Counted from the first letter of the stretch, positions 17,332 through 25,669 are shown. The stretch: 62,169 nt of DNA from Photobacterium jeanii (GCF_001650345.1 NZ_LVHF01000031.1:1-62169); one strand, 5' to 3'. Program-made: numbers and translations. Notes: generated from the letters alone by a model not told the origin.

Positions 17332-17374
17332 CTATTATTGGCATATGCCAATAATAGGTTTCTGGCATATGCCA
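17332..17374. promoter_or_regulatory. Tandem palindromic operators before the DUF134 gene
   Basis: 17332-17357 is a 26-bp perfect inverted repeat centred on TTGGCATATGCCAA. 17363-17374 repeats the core TGGCATATGCCA. The centres are 24 bp apart and the second ends 14 bases before the DUF134 start. The first covers the likely -10 region. This is the position of an autorepressor site, and the adjacent helix-turn-helix DUF134 protein is the obvious candidate ligand. The symmetry is read directly; the binding protein is inferred. Confidence 0.7.
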
Positions 17375-17388
17375 ATTAATGGGAATGA

Positions 17389-17679
17389 ATGATGCCTCGA
17401 CCTAAATTAGCCCGCCGGATCGGTTGTCGTCCGGCTTATAGTTGCTTTAAGCCTAACGGTGTACCTATGAGTGAACTGGCACACAATCAGTTGGCGGCAG
17501 ATGAACTGGAAGCATTACGTCTGGTGGATCTCCAAGGGCTTCAGCAACAACCTGCGGCTGAACAACTGGGTGTGTCGCGTCAGACACTGGGTAATATCTT
17601 GTCTTCCGCCCGAAAAAAGGTTGCTCAAGCTTTGGTGGAAGGGATGGCGCTGGAATTGGAAACCGCGCCTAAGCCGTAA
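17389..17679 (+). CDS. DUF134 (UPF0251) family predicted DNA-binding protein
   Basis: This 96-aa protein of the DUF134/UPF0251 family has an N-terminal PRPKLARRIGCRP with PAYSCFKPNG, then a sigma-70-region-4-like helix-turn-helix (LAADELEALRLVDLQGLQQQ, then QLGVSRQTLGNILSSARKKV). Members are commonly found beside DIM (NifX/NifB-like) proteins, as here. They are thought to be regulators, though few have been tested. Start is ATG 17389 or the adjacent ATG 17392, with GGGA upstream. The tandem palindromes directly before it suggest autoregulation. It is 146 bases upstream of the DIM gene. Confidence 0.85.
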   Translation: MMPRPKLARRIGCRPAYSCFKPNGVPMSELAHNQLAADELEALRLVDLQGLQQQPAAEQLGVSRQTLGNILSSARKKVAQALVEGMALELETAPKP

Positions 17680-17712
17680 CGAGTAAGCGCCCATAATAAC
17701 AATCAATTTACG

Positions 17713-17755
17713 ATACAAGTGTGGTAGATAGCGTTATGTGCCAGTGCACTTGTAT
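17713..17755. repeat. Inverted repeat between the DUF134 and DIM genes
   Basis: Nine-base arms ATACAAGTG (17713-17721) and CACTTGTAT (17747-17755) are perfect and separated by 25 bases. No T-run follows, so it is not a standard terminator. It could be an mRNA fold or a second operator. Confidence 0.45.
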
Positions 17756-17825
17756 TGCTTCCCCTGCTTTTACTTCACCATGTTGATGGCATGCAAAGGG
17801 GATGACAATCAGAGAGAACGAAATC

Positions 17826-18284
17826 ATGTTAAAAGCAATTGCGATTAATGCCGCTGATAATGTGGCTGGTCACTTTGGCAAGGCACCGACGTTTGTTATT
17901 GCTAATGCACAAGGTGAAATCATCGAACGTATTACCAATACGGGTAGCAGAGCGGTAGGTTGTAAGCATAAAAAAATGCTGCAAAAACAGTTTAGCGATC
18001 GTGGGGTAAGTGAAGTGGTGTTGGGAAGTATTGGTCAGCGATCACTCGCGCGAATGCTTAATGCTGGCTTTACTGTACGTCAAGTGGCTGCACGTACTCC
18101 GTTGGCGGATGTGTTGGCGGGCAGCGCGGATATGTTAACGCTGACAGCGGCAGAGCAAGGTCGTCCGTGTAAACGCGAAAAAGGCGAGTGTGGTTGTGGC
18201 AGCAAGAAAAAAGCAGCACCGAAAGTGGGCATGATGAATATGAATGCTGCGCTATCCGGTCTTACTCGTTTTAAGCTGAAATAA
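17826..18284 (+). CDS. DIM-family (NifX/NifB-C-terminal-like) protein
   Basis: This 152-aa protein has the dinitrogenase iron-molybdenum cofactor biosynthesis fold (PF02579 type), as in NifX, NafY and the C-terminus of NifB. Such domains bind iron-sulfur or iron-molybdenum clusters. Visible are AIAINAADNVAGHFGKAPTF at the start, CKHKKMLQKQF, and VVLGSIGQRSLARMLNAGF. After the domain comes a cysteine-rich tail (PCKREKGECGCGSKKK), a possible metal-binding extension. No nitrogenase genes are in the window, so a role in nitrogen fixation is unlikely to be the point. The ATG at 17826 fits the family start better than 17802. It precedes the NqrM-like gene by 10 bases. Confidence 0.85.
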   Translation: MLKAIAINAADNVAGHFGKAPTFVIANAQGEIIERITNTGSRAVGCKHKKMLQKQFSDRGVSEVVLGSIGQRSLARMLNAGFTVRQVAARTPLADVLAGSADMLTLTAAEQGRPCKREKGECGCGSKKKAAPKVGMMNMNAALSGLTRFKLK

Positions 18285-18294
18285 GGAACATCTC

Positions 18295-18492
18295 ATGACT
18301 TACGTACTTACTTTGGCCATTTTCTTGACCGTGATCTTAGCAATGGCAATTGGTTGGATTGTGAAAAAGAAAACCATTGCAGGCAGTTGTGGTGGCTTAG
18401 CCAATGTTGGGATTGAAAAAGAGTGTGACTGCGAAGAAGTGTGTGACACGCATAAGCTTTACCAAATTCAAGAACCTAGCGAGAAGCGTTAA
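18295..18492 (+). CDS. NqrM-like small cysteine-rich membrane protein (DUF539)
   Basis: This 65-aa protein has one N-terminal membrane segment (VLTLAIFLTVILAMAIGWIV) followed by a basic KKK and the DUF539 cysteine pattern: GSCGGLANVGIEKECDCEEV, then one more cysteine. NqrM of this family is needed for maturation of the sodium-pumping NADH:quinone oxidoreductase, probably by delivering iron to the NqrD/NqrE site. NqrM usually lies at the end of the nqr operon after apbE. Here it is with a DIM protein and a DUF134 regulator, so it is either the relocated nqrM or a paralogue with another client. It begins 10 bases after the DIM stop and overlaps the convergent LysR gene by 4 bases. Confidence 0.82.
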   Translation: MTYVLTLAIFLTVILAMAIGWIVKKKTIAGSCGGLANVGIEKECDCEEVCDTHKLYQIQEPSEKR

Positions 18493-19424
18493 CGCTGTCG
18501 TAAACGACTCACTTCTTGGGTGATGGTGTCTTTCACCACTTCTCTCAGCCAGCATAGCTTGGGATGGGTGGTGTTGCGCCGTTGCCACAGCATATTGATA
18601 TCAAAGTCAGGAATGGTGACTGGTGGTGGGCACTGACTGAGTTGGTCGTTAAAAATCGCCAGTTGCGCCATTAAGCGTGACACCACACAAATCAAATTGC
18701 GGTCGGTAAGTAGGCGGCGGATGGTGAGGAAGTTGCGCGAGCCGATGGCGATGTGGCGCTGAAAACCTTGCTCTGCGAGTTGCTTGTCGACACCACTCGA
18801 AAGATGCCCCTCTGGCGAGACTAAAGCATGCGGGGTGCGAATATAGTCGCCAAGACTGACTGGCGCCGTTAGCCCAGTGGCGCTGGCATCAAATAAGCAC
18901 ACATGATCTTCGGTATATAAATACTGGCTTTCCAGCTTTTTGGCGGTGACGGCCATTGAGCCGATCACGAGATCAACGTGACGTTCATCGAAAGCGGCTT
19001 GGTAGTTATGACGATCAATATTGCAAAAGCTTAAATGACATTGTGGGGCAAGTTGCTGCAAGGTATCAAACAGTGAAGGCGCAAACAGCAGTTCGGCATA
19101 ATCGGTGAGACCTATGGTGAAGGTGCCTTGATAGGCGCTCGGGTCAAAACGATCCGGCTTTAGAACCTCGTTGGTGATCATGCTTAAAATCGTCTCGACA
19201 ATCGGAGCAAGCTCAAGTGCGCGCTCGGTCGGGACCATTAAGTGCCCTTGGCGTTCGAATAAAGGGTCATCAAGTAACTGGCGTAGACGCGATAAGTTAT
19301 GACTCATCGCTGATTGACCGATCGATAATTTGTCGGCAGCACGGGTAACGCTGCGGTGCTCCATCAAGGTTGCAAAGGCAACCAACAAATTAAGATCGAC
19401 CCCACGCCAGTTAATTGTTTTCAT
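18489..19424 (-). CDS. LysR-family transcriptional regulator
   Basis: This 311-aa LysR regulator resembles the NodD/LeuO branch. The N-terminal helix-turn-helix is clear (LNLLVAFATLMEHRSVTRAA, then LSIGQSAMSHNLSRLRQLL and DPLFERQGHLMVPTERA). A periplasmic-binding-like effector domain follows. Target and inducer are unknown. It is convergent with the NqrM-like gene and overlaps it by 4 bases at the stop codons, leaving no room for a terminator between them. Upstream on the same strand are a YbaK-type gene and ygfZ. Confidence 0.88.
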   Translation of the reverse strand: MKTINWRGVDLNLLVAFATLMEHRSVTRAADKLSIGQSAMSHNLSRLRQLLDDPLFERQGHLMVPTERALELAPIVETILSMITNEVLKPDRFDPSAYQGTFTIGLTDYAELLFAPSLFDTLQQLAPQCHLSFCNIDRHNYQAAFDERHVDLVIGSMAVTAKKLESQYLYTEDHVCLFDASATGLTAPVSLGDYIRTPHALVSPEGHLSSGVDKQLAEQGFQRHIAIGSRNFLTIRRLLTDRNLICVVSRLMAQLAIFNDQLSQCPPPVTIPDFDINMLWQRRNTTHPKLCWLREVVKDTITQEVSRLRQR

Positions 19425-19477
19425 CTTCTATCCCTACTTTCAAAACCTAGCTAGTCAAAGCTCACTATGGTTGGCGA

Positions 19478-19954
19478 TTATCGGCAAATATCCGCAAACA
19501 TAGGGTCGCATAAAATCAAGAGGTCTTCGGTGCTCAACTCAACGCCAGCCATACGATCACCGCTACTGATGTTCACCTTTTGATGTTGTTGGATCTGGTG
19601 ATCAAAAATCAGCGGTAGTGGGCGTTTTAAGCCAATCGGAGCGACAGTGCCAATCACCAAGCCTGTGACTTTCTCGACGTCAGTAGCATCAGCACAGGTC
19701 ATACGGCGACAACCAAATAAAGCGCGTACTTTTTTCGGATCAACTTGGGCTGGCCCTGGCACACACGCCAGCACATGAAAACCACTCATATCGCGCAGCA
19801 AAATAGATTTTACCATTTGCTCTGGGTCGACACCGCGCTCTTGGGCGGCCTCTTCAATGGTTTTCGCGGGCTTAGTGTGAGGAAGAAGGCGAAATGTGAC
19901 GCCTTCTTCTTCGAGCACTCGGGTAACGCGGGTTTGTGTTACAGGTGAGCTCAT
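19478..19954 (-). CDS. YbaK/EbsC-family aminoacyl-tRNA deacylase
   Basis: This 158-aa YbaK/EbsC-type trans-editing domain is expected to hydrolyse mischarged tRNA, for example Cys-tRNA(Pro) in YbaK. Visible are VTRVLEEEGVTFRLLPH, the MVKSILLRDMSGFHVLACVP segment with the key lysine, and GLVIGTVAPIGLKRPLPLIF, the family's glycine/proline motif. It is only 3 bases downstream of ygfZ on the same strand, so the two are probably one transcript. It is distinct from the YbaK-type gene at 5755-6261. Substrate specificity is not readable. Confidence 0.85.
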   Translation of the reverse strand: MSSPVTQTRVTRVLEEEGVTFRLLPHTKPAKTIEEAAQERGVDPEQMVKSILLRDMSGFHVLACVPGPAQVDPKKVRALFGCRRMTCADATDVEKVTGLVIGTVAPIGLKRPLPLIFDHQIQQHQKVNISSGDRMAGVELSTEDLLILCDPMFADICR

Positions 19955-19957
19955 GAC

Positions 19958-20938
19958 TTATTCGTCATCCAGTGAATAAGGTAGCGCTTGTACTGTCCAG
20001 CGCGACTCAGGGGCATCAGCTAAACGGAACTGGGTGTCGTCATCCAAATCATTTGGCAGTACTACCAAGGCGATAGCTTGTTGGTCAGCAAATTGGTAAC
20101 CCGCAATCACAGTACCGCCTTTACGCCAGTTTTCACCCACGCTACGTTCAATGGCATCACCCGCTTGCGGACATTGTGCCGCGTCACCCTGCATGATGAA
20201 CATCGCGCGCTTGTTAGTACCACGGTACTTGGCGCGGGCTACGGTTTCTTGACCTACGTAACAACCTTTTTTGAAGCTGATACCATCAACCGCTTGTAGG
20301 TTTAGGGCTTGTGGTACGTGCTCTAGCTCTGTGGAAGCGTCGATACGTGGCAGGGCAGCGCGAATGTCGTACAGATCCCACAGTGCACTGGTGCTCAGCT
20401 GGGCGTCTGCAGCCAAGGTTTGTGCTAGTGCTTCAGCCTGTTGTGGTGCAACGGCGATTAACCAACGTTGGTCATCGATTTTGACTGCGGTGGCATTGTC
20501 TTGTTGGCGAACATCGCTATCGCCTGTAAATAGGCTGTCGATGCGTGCTTGGGCTTGCTCGCCACATAAGCCAAGCAAAACATCTTCGCTTGGCTCGATG
20601 TCGACTTTAGAGAAGACCGCGTATTTTTTCAGTTCTGGCAGTTGGGTTGCCATGACACTTTGGCGTTGGAAAAGACCATAGCCTTGTTGATGATGGAACA
20701 GGCGGAAAATGGTACGCATTTTACCTTTGGCATCACAATGTGCGCCCAGGGTCGATTGTTCTGGGGAGAGTGATACGACGTCGCAAGTGACCTGACCTTG
20801 GAGGTAAGATTTCTTGTCGTCGCCCACTAAGGTAACCAATGCCCAATCGGCAAGATCAACCAGTGCCAGCGTAGGTAAGCTATCGCTGGACGTTAAAGAG
20901 AGTGGGGCAAAGTGTAAAGCGTCTGACCAAGTGCTCAT
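19958..20938 (-). CDS. ygfZ: Folate-binding Fe-S/tRNA-modification protein YgfZ
   Basis: This 326-aa protein, related to the GcvT fold, supports iron-sulfur enzymes such as MiaB in a folate-dependent way. The YgfZ signature with its conserved cysteine is intact: GISFKKGCYVGQETVARA. The N-terminal part has YLQGQVTCDVVSLSP. The frame is open upstream to 21052, but the ATG at 20938 begins MSTWSDALHFAPL and gives exactly the E. coli length. It is divergent from sdhE-ygfX as in E. coli, and 3 bases upstream of the YbaK-type gene. Confidence 0.95.
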   Translation of the reverse strand: MSTWSDALHFAPLSLTSSDSLPTLALVDLADWALVTLVGDDKKSYLQGQVTCDVVSLSPEQSTLGAHCDAKGKMRTIFRLFHHQQGYGLFQRQSVMATQLPELKKYAVFSKVDIEPSEDVLLGLCGEQAQARIDSLFTGDSDVRQQDNATAVKIDDQRWLIAVAPQQAEALAQTLAADAQLSTSALWDLYDIRAALPRIDASTELEHVPQALNLQAVDGISFKKGCYVGQETVARAKYRGTNKRAMFIMQGDAAQCPQAGDAIERSVGENWRKGGTVIAGYQFADQQAIALVVLPNDLDDDTQFRLADAPESRWTVQALPYSLDDE

Positions 20939-21121
20939 AAGGTGTTCCACAATAAAGAATGTCGATGTTGCTATGGTAATGGGCGAAGGCGAATTTGTCA
21001 GCTGTGGATCTGACTTAGCTCTCATCTTAGATGATTGCTTGTTCTGGCGCATAGTCGTGGCTATAGGTCGCTGTTACTATGGCTATAATTTTTCCAGCCA
21101 AGTTAGCAATTGAGGTTGAAC

Positions 21122-21382
21122 ATGATTAGTGCCGATGACAGAGCACGAGTTAAATGGGCTTGCCGCCGTGGCATGCTAGAACTGGATGTAATTATCATGC
21201 CGTTCTTTGAAGAACGCTTCGATGAATTGTCGGATCAAGAACAGCAAGATTTCATTGCGTTATTGAAGTGCGATGATCCAGATCTTTTCACTTGGGTGAT
21301 GAAACACGGTCGCAGTGAGAACCCAGCCCTCGCCGCTATGGTAGATAAAATCATTGCTCACAACGAAAGTAAGCTTCGCTAA
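21122..21382 (+). CDS. sdhE: Succinate dehydrogenase flavinylation factor SdhE
   Basis: This 86-aa protein helps covalent attachment of FAD to SdhA. The hallmark RGMLELD motif is present in VKWACRRGMLELDVIIMPFF, and the all-helical remainder matches the family (DQEQQDFIALLKCDDPDLFT). The ATG at 21122 has GAGG 7 bases upstream. The in-frame TTG at 21110 is not needed. It is divergent from ygfZ, and ygfX overlaps its 3' end. Confidence 0.94.
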   Translation: MISADDRARVKWACRRGMLELDVIIMPFFEERFDELSDQEQQDFIALLKCDDPDLFTWVMKHGRSENPALAAMVDKIIAHNESKLR

Positions 21383-21812
21383 TCTTTCTTTTACCCCCTC
21401 TTCCTATCAAATAGCTGCCTTGCATCTTGGTTATGCGCTGGTGGCTATTTTTGTTTGTTGGGTGCAATGTCAGTGGTTCGCCCAATTTCCTCTCTTGAGC
21501 CTGTTGTCGATAGTCGTTGTATTTGAGTGGCTTCATACCGAGTGGCTGCGCTTAGTTGGGCGTTGTTACCGAATGTCGGGCACGGTCACCGTTACAGAGA
21601 GCGGTGATTTTAACTGGCAAACTCCAGCGCACGTTAATTCTATCAACAAAGGCAAATTGCGAGCGGTTCAGTTAATCACTAGCCAAGTGATAGTACTGCG
21701 CGTGACTAGCAAAGGTGATGCAAATAGTCAGCACTGGGTGATCAGCCGCGATATGTGCAGCGATGCTGACTTTCGTACTCTTTCTTTTTATACCCGCTAC
21801 TATTTGCTTTGA
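21354..21812 (+). CDS. ygfX: YgfX/CptA-family membrane protein
   Basis: This ~152-aa protein resembles YgfX (CptA), described in E. coli as a membrane-associated protein co-transcribed with sdhE that affects cell shape; its toxin role has been disputed. Two hydrophobic segments (about residues 20-40 and 44-60, IAALHLGYALVAIFVCWVQC and LLSLLSIVVVFEW) are followed by a soluble domain with DFNWQTPAHVN and HWVISRDMCSDADFRTL. There is no ATG at a suitable place. The first plausible start is TTG 21354, which overlaps sdhE by 29 bases, so translation is likely coupled. The exact start is uncertain. No terminator follows. Confidence 0.8.
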   Translation: MLTTKVSFANLSFTPSSYQIAALHLGYALVAIFVCWVQCQWFAQFPLLSLLSIVVVFEWLHTEWLRLVGRCYRMSGTVTVTESGDFNWQTPAHVNSINKGKLRAVQLITSQVIVLRVTSKGDANSQHWVISRDMCSDADFRTLSFYTRYYLL

Positions 21813-21973
21813 TTGGTTGCATATTGCTGATCGTGTTGCATATCAAACTAGAGTAAATGCTCGCTCATAACTCCATGACTAATAAGGAGTTAAATTTGTC
21901 ACATTTTGTGTTAAATCTTCATAAGTTTTGGTCGATATCATCCTAGAAGGTTGAATAACCTAATAACAATTAT

Positions 21974-22004
21974 CCAAGGCGTAGTGGTGGACCACCGACC
22001 TTGG
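21974..22004 (+). other. Two-part hairpin in the chemoreceptor leader
   Basis: The outer stem CCAAGG/CCTTGG (21974-21979 with 21999-22004) encloses an inner GTGG/CCAC stem (21984-21987 with 21992-21995) with a TGGA tetraloop and a small internal loop. It ends 32 bases before the GTG start. There is no T-run. It may modulate translation. It does not match the c-di-GMP riboswitch consensus. Confidence 0.45.
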
Positions 22005-22036
22005 AGATACTCGGGTGTTGTTGAGGACCTATTGCT

Positions 22037-23863
22037 GTGAAAATTAAACATAAGTTATTTGGATTGACGGGATTGTCAGTGAGTGCACTGCTACTTTCGT
22101 TATTCTTTAGTTGGTTGGCGAATGAACGTGTGGCGGCGATCGATAAAGCGACTTTAACGGTTAGCAAATTAGAAGTGACCTTATTGAACTTACGCCGAAA
22201 CGAAAAAGACTTTTTGGCGCGCTTTGATATGAAGTATCAAGGCACTTTTAACGCCAATGTGACGAAATTTGAGCAGCAATTGGCAGCGCTTGAACAAAAT
22301 GTCACTGCATTGGATATTGAGTTAGCTCAATTAAGCGCATTACCACCGCTGATGAAAAACTATCAGCAAGGCATGATGGCAGTGATGTCTGGTTACCAAA
22401 CCTTAGGGCTAACACCTGAGCAAGGATTGAATCGCACTTTCACCGAGCAAACCGATCGTTTGCAGCAAGTGGCGGCGGGTCAGTACGATGCGCAAGTGGT
22501 GATGAATCTGATCCAAGACGCGACTTTGTTCGCTCTTACTCAAGATATGAAGTATTACCAGAGCTACCAAAGCTTGTATCAACAAGAGTTGGGTGGTGTT
22601 TTACCTGCGGTTAAGCAGCAACTGGTGCAGTTTAATGCTGCGTTAGAGGCTGTATTGGCTCAGTACAAAGTGGTGGGGCTGGATCATAAATCAGGATTAC
22701 GCGGCGATATTCGTCGTCAATCCCATCAGCTTGAGCAAGCATTTGATGAAATGTCGACGCAACTGGCTGAAATCAGTGCCGCGCAGCGTCAACAGACAGT
22801 GATGATCACTGTGCTTGCTGTTGTGCTTGTTATCGTTGGCCTATTGGTACTGTCGTTGATGATCAGCCAAGGTATTCAGCGTCGCATTAGCTCGATGAGT
22901 CAACTCATGACAGACATTGCTAGCAGCCATGATTTAACCCGTCGTGCAGACGAAACGGGTAACGATGAAATTAGTGAGATGGCGGTACACTTCAACTACT
23001 TGCTGACGGGGTTACGCCAGTTGGTGAGCGATGTACAAACAGCGATCACCGAGCTAGGGGCGGCCTCAGAGCAGCTACAACGTCGTAGCAGTGATACTGA
23101 GTCTGCGATGGCGCAGCAACAAGCAGAAACTGATTCGGTCGCGACAGCTATCACTGAGATGGGCGTGACCATTCGCGATATCGCCGCGAATACTGAAACT
23201 GCTGCGGGCAATGCGCAAAGCAGCCACACTGGCGCGACTGAAGGTCTGCAAGAAGTGAATGCAACCAAAGCACGTATTCGTCAGCTTTCGGATGAATTGG
23301 CGCAAACCAGTGAAGAGATCACCAGCTTGTCGGCATTGTCCGATAATATCGGCTCTGTGCTGGATGTGATTAAGGGCATTGCTGAGCAAACCAACCTGTT
23401 GGCGTTGAACGCAGCGATTGAAGCGGCGCGTGCCGGTGAGCAAGGTCGTGGCTTTGCGGTAGTAGCAGATGAAGTGCGCACGCTGGCGTTACGTACCCGT
23501 CAATCGACCGAAGAAATCACGACCATTATTGGCTCGCTGCAAGGACAGACTGAGCAAGTGGTATCACACATTAGCCGCTGTCGTGAGCAAGGTGACATGA
23601 GTGTTGAGCAGGTTGATAGCGCGGAAATTAAGATCAACCAAATCATGACGGACATGCAGGCGATCTTAGATACCAGCAGCCAGATTGCGACCGCTGTTGA
23701 AGAGCAATCCCATGTGTCGGATGAGATCGCACAGAACGTGACGACCATTCGTGATATCACCACCAGCAATGCTGAAATCTCACATGAGAACGCGCAAGCG
23801 GCAAGCGCGGTGGCGACTCAGGCGCAGAGTTTAGGTCAGGCAATTGCCCAGTACCATGCTTAG
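22037..23863 (+). CDS. Methyl-accepting chemotaxis protein with HBM-like sensor
   Basis: This 608-aa chemoreceptor has one membrane segment at about 8-27 and a second at about 254-276. The ~225-residue periplasmic domain between them looks like a helical bimodular (HBM) sensor: it has [20 protein letters not shown], and two similar stretches, [19 protein letters not shown] (124-142) and [19 protein letters not shown] (214-232), one per module. A HAMP domain follows (about 277-330). The cytoplasmic signalling hairpin contains [20 protein letters not shown], then [18 protein letters not shown] receptors often sense TCA intermediates or other small organic acids; the ligand here is unknown. The GTG at 22037 is the start. 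It is monocistronic. Confidence 0.9.
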   Translation: MKIKHKLFGLTGLSVSALLLSLFFSWLANERVAAIDKATLTVSKLEVTLLNLRRNEKDFLARFDMKYQGTFNANVTKFEQQLAALEQNVTALDIELAQLSALPPLMKNYQQGMMAVMSGYQTLGLTPEQGLNRTFTEQTDRLQQVAAGQYDAQVVMNLIQDATLFALTQDMKYYQSYQSLYQQELGGVLPAVKQQLVQFNAALEAVLAQYKVVGLDHKSGLRGDIRRQSHQLEQAFDEMSTQLAEISAAQRQQTVMITVLAVVLVIVGLLVLSLMISQGIQRRISSMSQLMTDIASSHDLTRRADETGNDEISEMAVHFNYLLTGLRQLVSDVQTAITELGAASEQLQRRSSDTESAMAQQQAETDSVATAITEMGVTIRDIAANTETAAGNAQSSHTGATEGLQEVNATKARIRQLSDELAQTSEEITSLSALSDNIGSVLDVIKGIAEQTNLLALNAAIEAARAGEQGRGFAVVADEVRTLALRTRQSTEEITTIIGSLQGQTEQVVSHISRCREQGDMSVEQVDSAEIKINQIMTDMQAILDTSSQIATAVEEQSHVSDEIAQNVTTIRDITTSNAEISHENAQAASAVATQAQSLGQAIAQYHA

Positions 23864-23970
23864 TTTCAGTTAAATACCAAGCGGCTAAGTTGTCGTTTGT
23901 CATGTATCAGTGCGAAGTAGAAAGACTTCGTTGCTGATAATCTCGCTAAAACGAGAGCTGTTAGATATAA

Positions 23971-24020
23971 AAAATCCCAGCAGTACGCGATTGTTTTATC
24001 GCATCGGCTGGGATTTTTTT
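23971..24020. terminator. Bidirectional terminator between the chemoreceptor and nadB
   Basis: The outer stem AAAATCCCAGC/GCTGGGATTTT (23971-23981 with 24007-24017) carries an inner GCGAT/ATCGC stem. T-runs follow on both strands, so it serves the two convergent genes. Confidence 0.9.
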
Positions 24021-24049
24021 ATGCGCGATTCAAAGCGCTGAGAACTTGC

Positions 24050-25669
24050 TTAGCAAGGTTGATCCGGAGTTAGGATTGTTGGCTTAGCTTCGTCATTGAG
24101 TTCAGGGTAATCCAAGGTGTAATGCAGACCTCGGCTTTCTTTACGTTCCATAGCACAGCGCACCATGAGCTCTGCGACTTGAACCAGATTACGCAGCTCC
24201 AATAAGTTGTTCGATACTTTAAAGTTGCTGTAGTACTCGTGGATTTCTTGCTTGAGCAGTTGGATACGGCGCATCGCGCGCTCTAAACGTTTGGTTGAAC
24301 GCACAATACCGACATAGTCCCACATGAATAGGCGTAACTCGTGCCAGTTGTGCTGGATCACCACTTCTTCATCCGAACAGCCGACTTGGCTTTCATCCCA
24401 GCGCGGTAAATCTTTCGGTAAGGAAACGTCGTTAAACTGTTTGGTTATGCTTTCCGCTGCCGCCCACGCGTAGACCACACATTCCAATAGTGAGTTTGAA
24501 GCCATGCGGTTGGCCCCATGTAAGCCAGTGTAACTCACTTCACCAATGGCGTATAAACCATCGAGATCGGTACGGCCTTGCTTATCGACCATCACGCCAC
24601 CACAGGTGTAGTGAGCGGCAGGTACGATAGGAATCGGCTCTTTGGTGATATCAATGCCGTAGGTCAGCAGTTTTTCGTAAATAGTCGGGAAGTGCTTAGC
24701 GACAAAATCAGCAGGTTTATGGCTGATATCTAAGAACATGCAATCAGCACCCAAACGCTTCATCTCGAAGTCGATAGCCCGCGCCACCACGTCGCGAGGG
24801 GCGAGTTCAGCACGCTCAGGATCAAAGTCCAGCATAAAGCGACTGCCGTCAGGGCGACGCAAATAAGCCCCTTCACCGCGTAAGGCTTCGGTAAGCAGGA
24901 AGTTACGAGCTTCCGGGTGGAATAAACAGGTTGGGTGGAACTGGTTAAATTCCAAGTTGGCAACGCGACACCCTGCACGCCACGCCATCGCAATACCGTC
25001 ACCAGAAGACACATCGGGGTTGGAGGTGTATTGGTACACTTTTGACGCACCGCCCGTTGCGAGCACCACGAATTTAGCGCGAACGGTTTCAACCGCTTCT
25101 AAATCACGGTTCCAGACATACGCCCCGAGTACACGGTTTGGCTCGTCTTGGTTGCCTAACTTTTGTTGAGTGATCAAATCGAGCGCGTTATGGCGCTCAA
25201 GAACATCAATATTAGGGTGGTTGAGAACGTTGTCTTGAAGAGAGTTTTGCACTGCCATACCTGTGGCATCTGCGGCATGGAGAATACGGCGGTGGCTATG
25301 GCCGCCTTCGCGCGTTAGATGGTAACGCGGTTGTTCGTCATCAGAATCTTCCTGATCGAACGGTACGCCACCATCAATCAACCATTGCACACAATTTTTT
25401 GCATTGTCAGCAATGAAGTGAACCACGTCTTCATCACAAAGATGGGCACCGGCAATTTGGGTGTCTTCAACGTGAGATTCAACGCTGTCTGATTCGTCGA
25501 ATACTGCGGCGATCCCGCCTTGAGCGTAGAAGGTTGCCCCTTCGCTGCGCAATCCTTTACTCAATACAATGACTTTGCCCAGTGGTGCTAATCGCAAGGC
25601 GAGAGATAAACCCGCCGCTCCACTACCAATGACTAGTACATCACATTGATGCTCGTGAGTTTCGTTCAT
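24050..25669 (-). CDS. nadB: L-aspartate oxidase
   Basis: This 539-aa flavoenzyme oxidises L-aspartate to iminoaspartate, the first step of de novo NAD synthesis, with quinolinate synthase NadA as partner. The N-terminal FAD-binding motif is [20 protein letters not shown]. The fumarate-reductase-type active-site sequences are present ([20 protein letters not shown], then [20 protein letters not shown]), and the C-terminal helical domain is complete. The ATG at 25669 begins [15 protein letters not shown]; the frame extends 8 codons further but without likeness. It is divergent from rpoE, as in E. coli. Confidence 0.96.
   Translation of the reverse strand: MNETHEHQCDVLVIGSGAAGLSLALRLAPLGKVIVLSKGLRSEGATFYAQGGIAAVFDESDSVESHVEDTQIAGAHLCDEDVVHFIADNAKNCVQWLIDGGVPFDQEDSDDEQPRYHLTREGGHSHRRILHAADATGMAVQNSLQDNVLNHPNIDVLERHNALDLITQQKLGNQDEPNRVLGAYVWNRDLEAVETVRAKFVVLATGGASKVYQYTSNPDVSSGDGIAMAWRAGCRVANLEFNQFHPTCLFHPEARNFLLTEALRGEGAYLRRPDGSRFMLDFDPERAELAPRDVVARAIDFEMKRLGADCMFLDISHKPADFVAKHFPTIYEKLLTYGIDITKEPIPIVPAAHYTCGGVMVDKQGRTDLDGLYAIGEVSYTGLHGANRMASNSLLECVVYAWAAAESITKQFNDVSLPKDLPRWDESQVGCSDEEVVIQHNWHELRLFMWDYVGIVRSTKRLERAMRRIQLLKQEIHEYYSNFKVSNNLLELRNLVQVAELMVRCAMERKESRGLHYTLDYPELNDEAKPTILTPDQPC

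Larger units (their letters stand above)
16929..17388. other. 460-bp A/T-rich control region before the DUF134 cluster
   Basis: No gene is supported. The left part must carry the promoter of the minus-strand 66-codon gene and is very A/T-rich. The last ~75 bases hold an FNR-like box (17314-17327), a 26-bp perfect palindrome (17332-17357) and a second 12-bp copy of its core (17363-17374), described separately. Confidence 0.7.

Noticed and set aside
17471..17686. Alternative-frame 71-codon ORF inside the DUF134 gene
   Set aside because: It overlaps the DUF134 coding frame, which has clear family likeness; the alternative is Trp-rich and unconvincing.
21974..22036. c-di-GMP (GEMM) riboswitch in the chemoreceptor leader
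   Set aside because: A hairpin is present but the conserved GEMM segments and tetraloop/receptor are absent.
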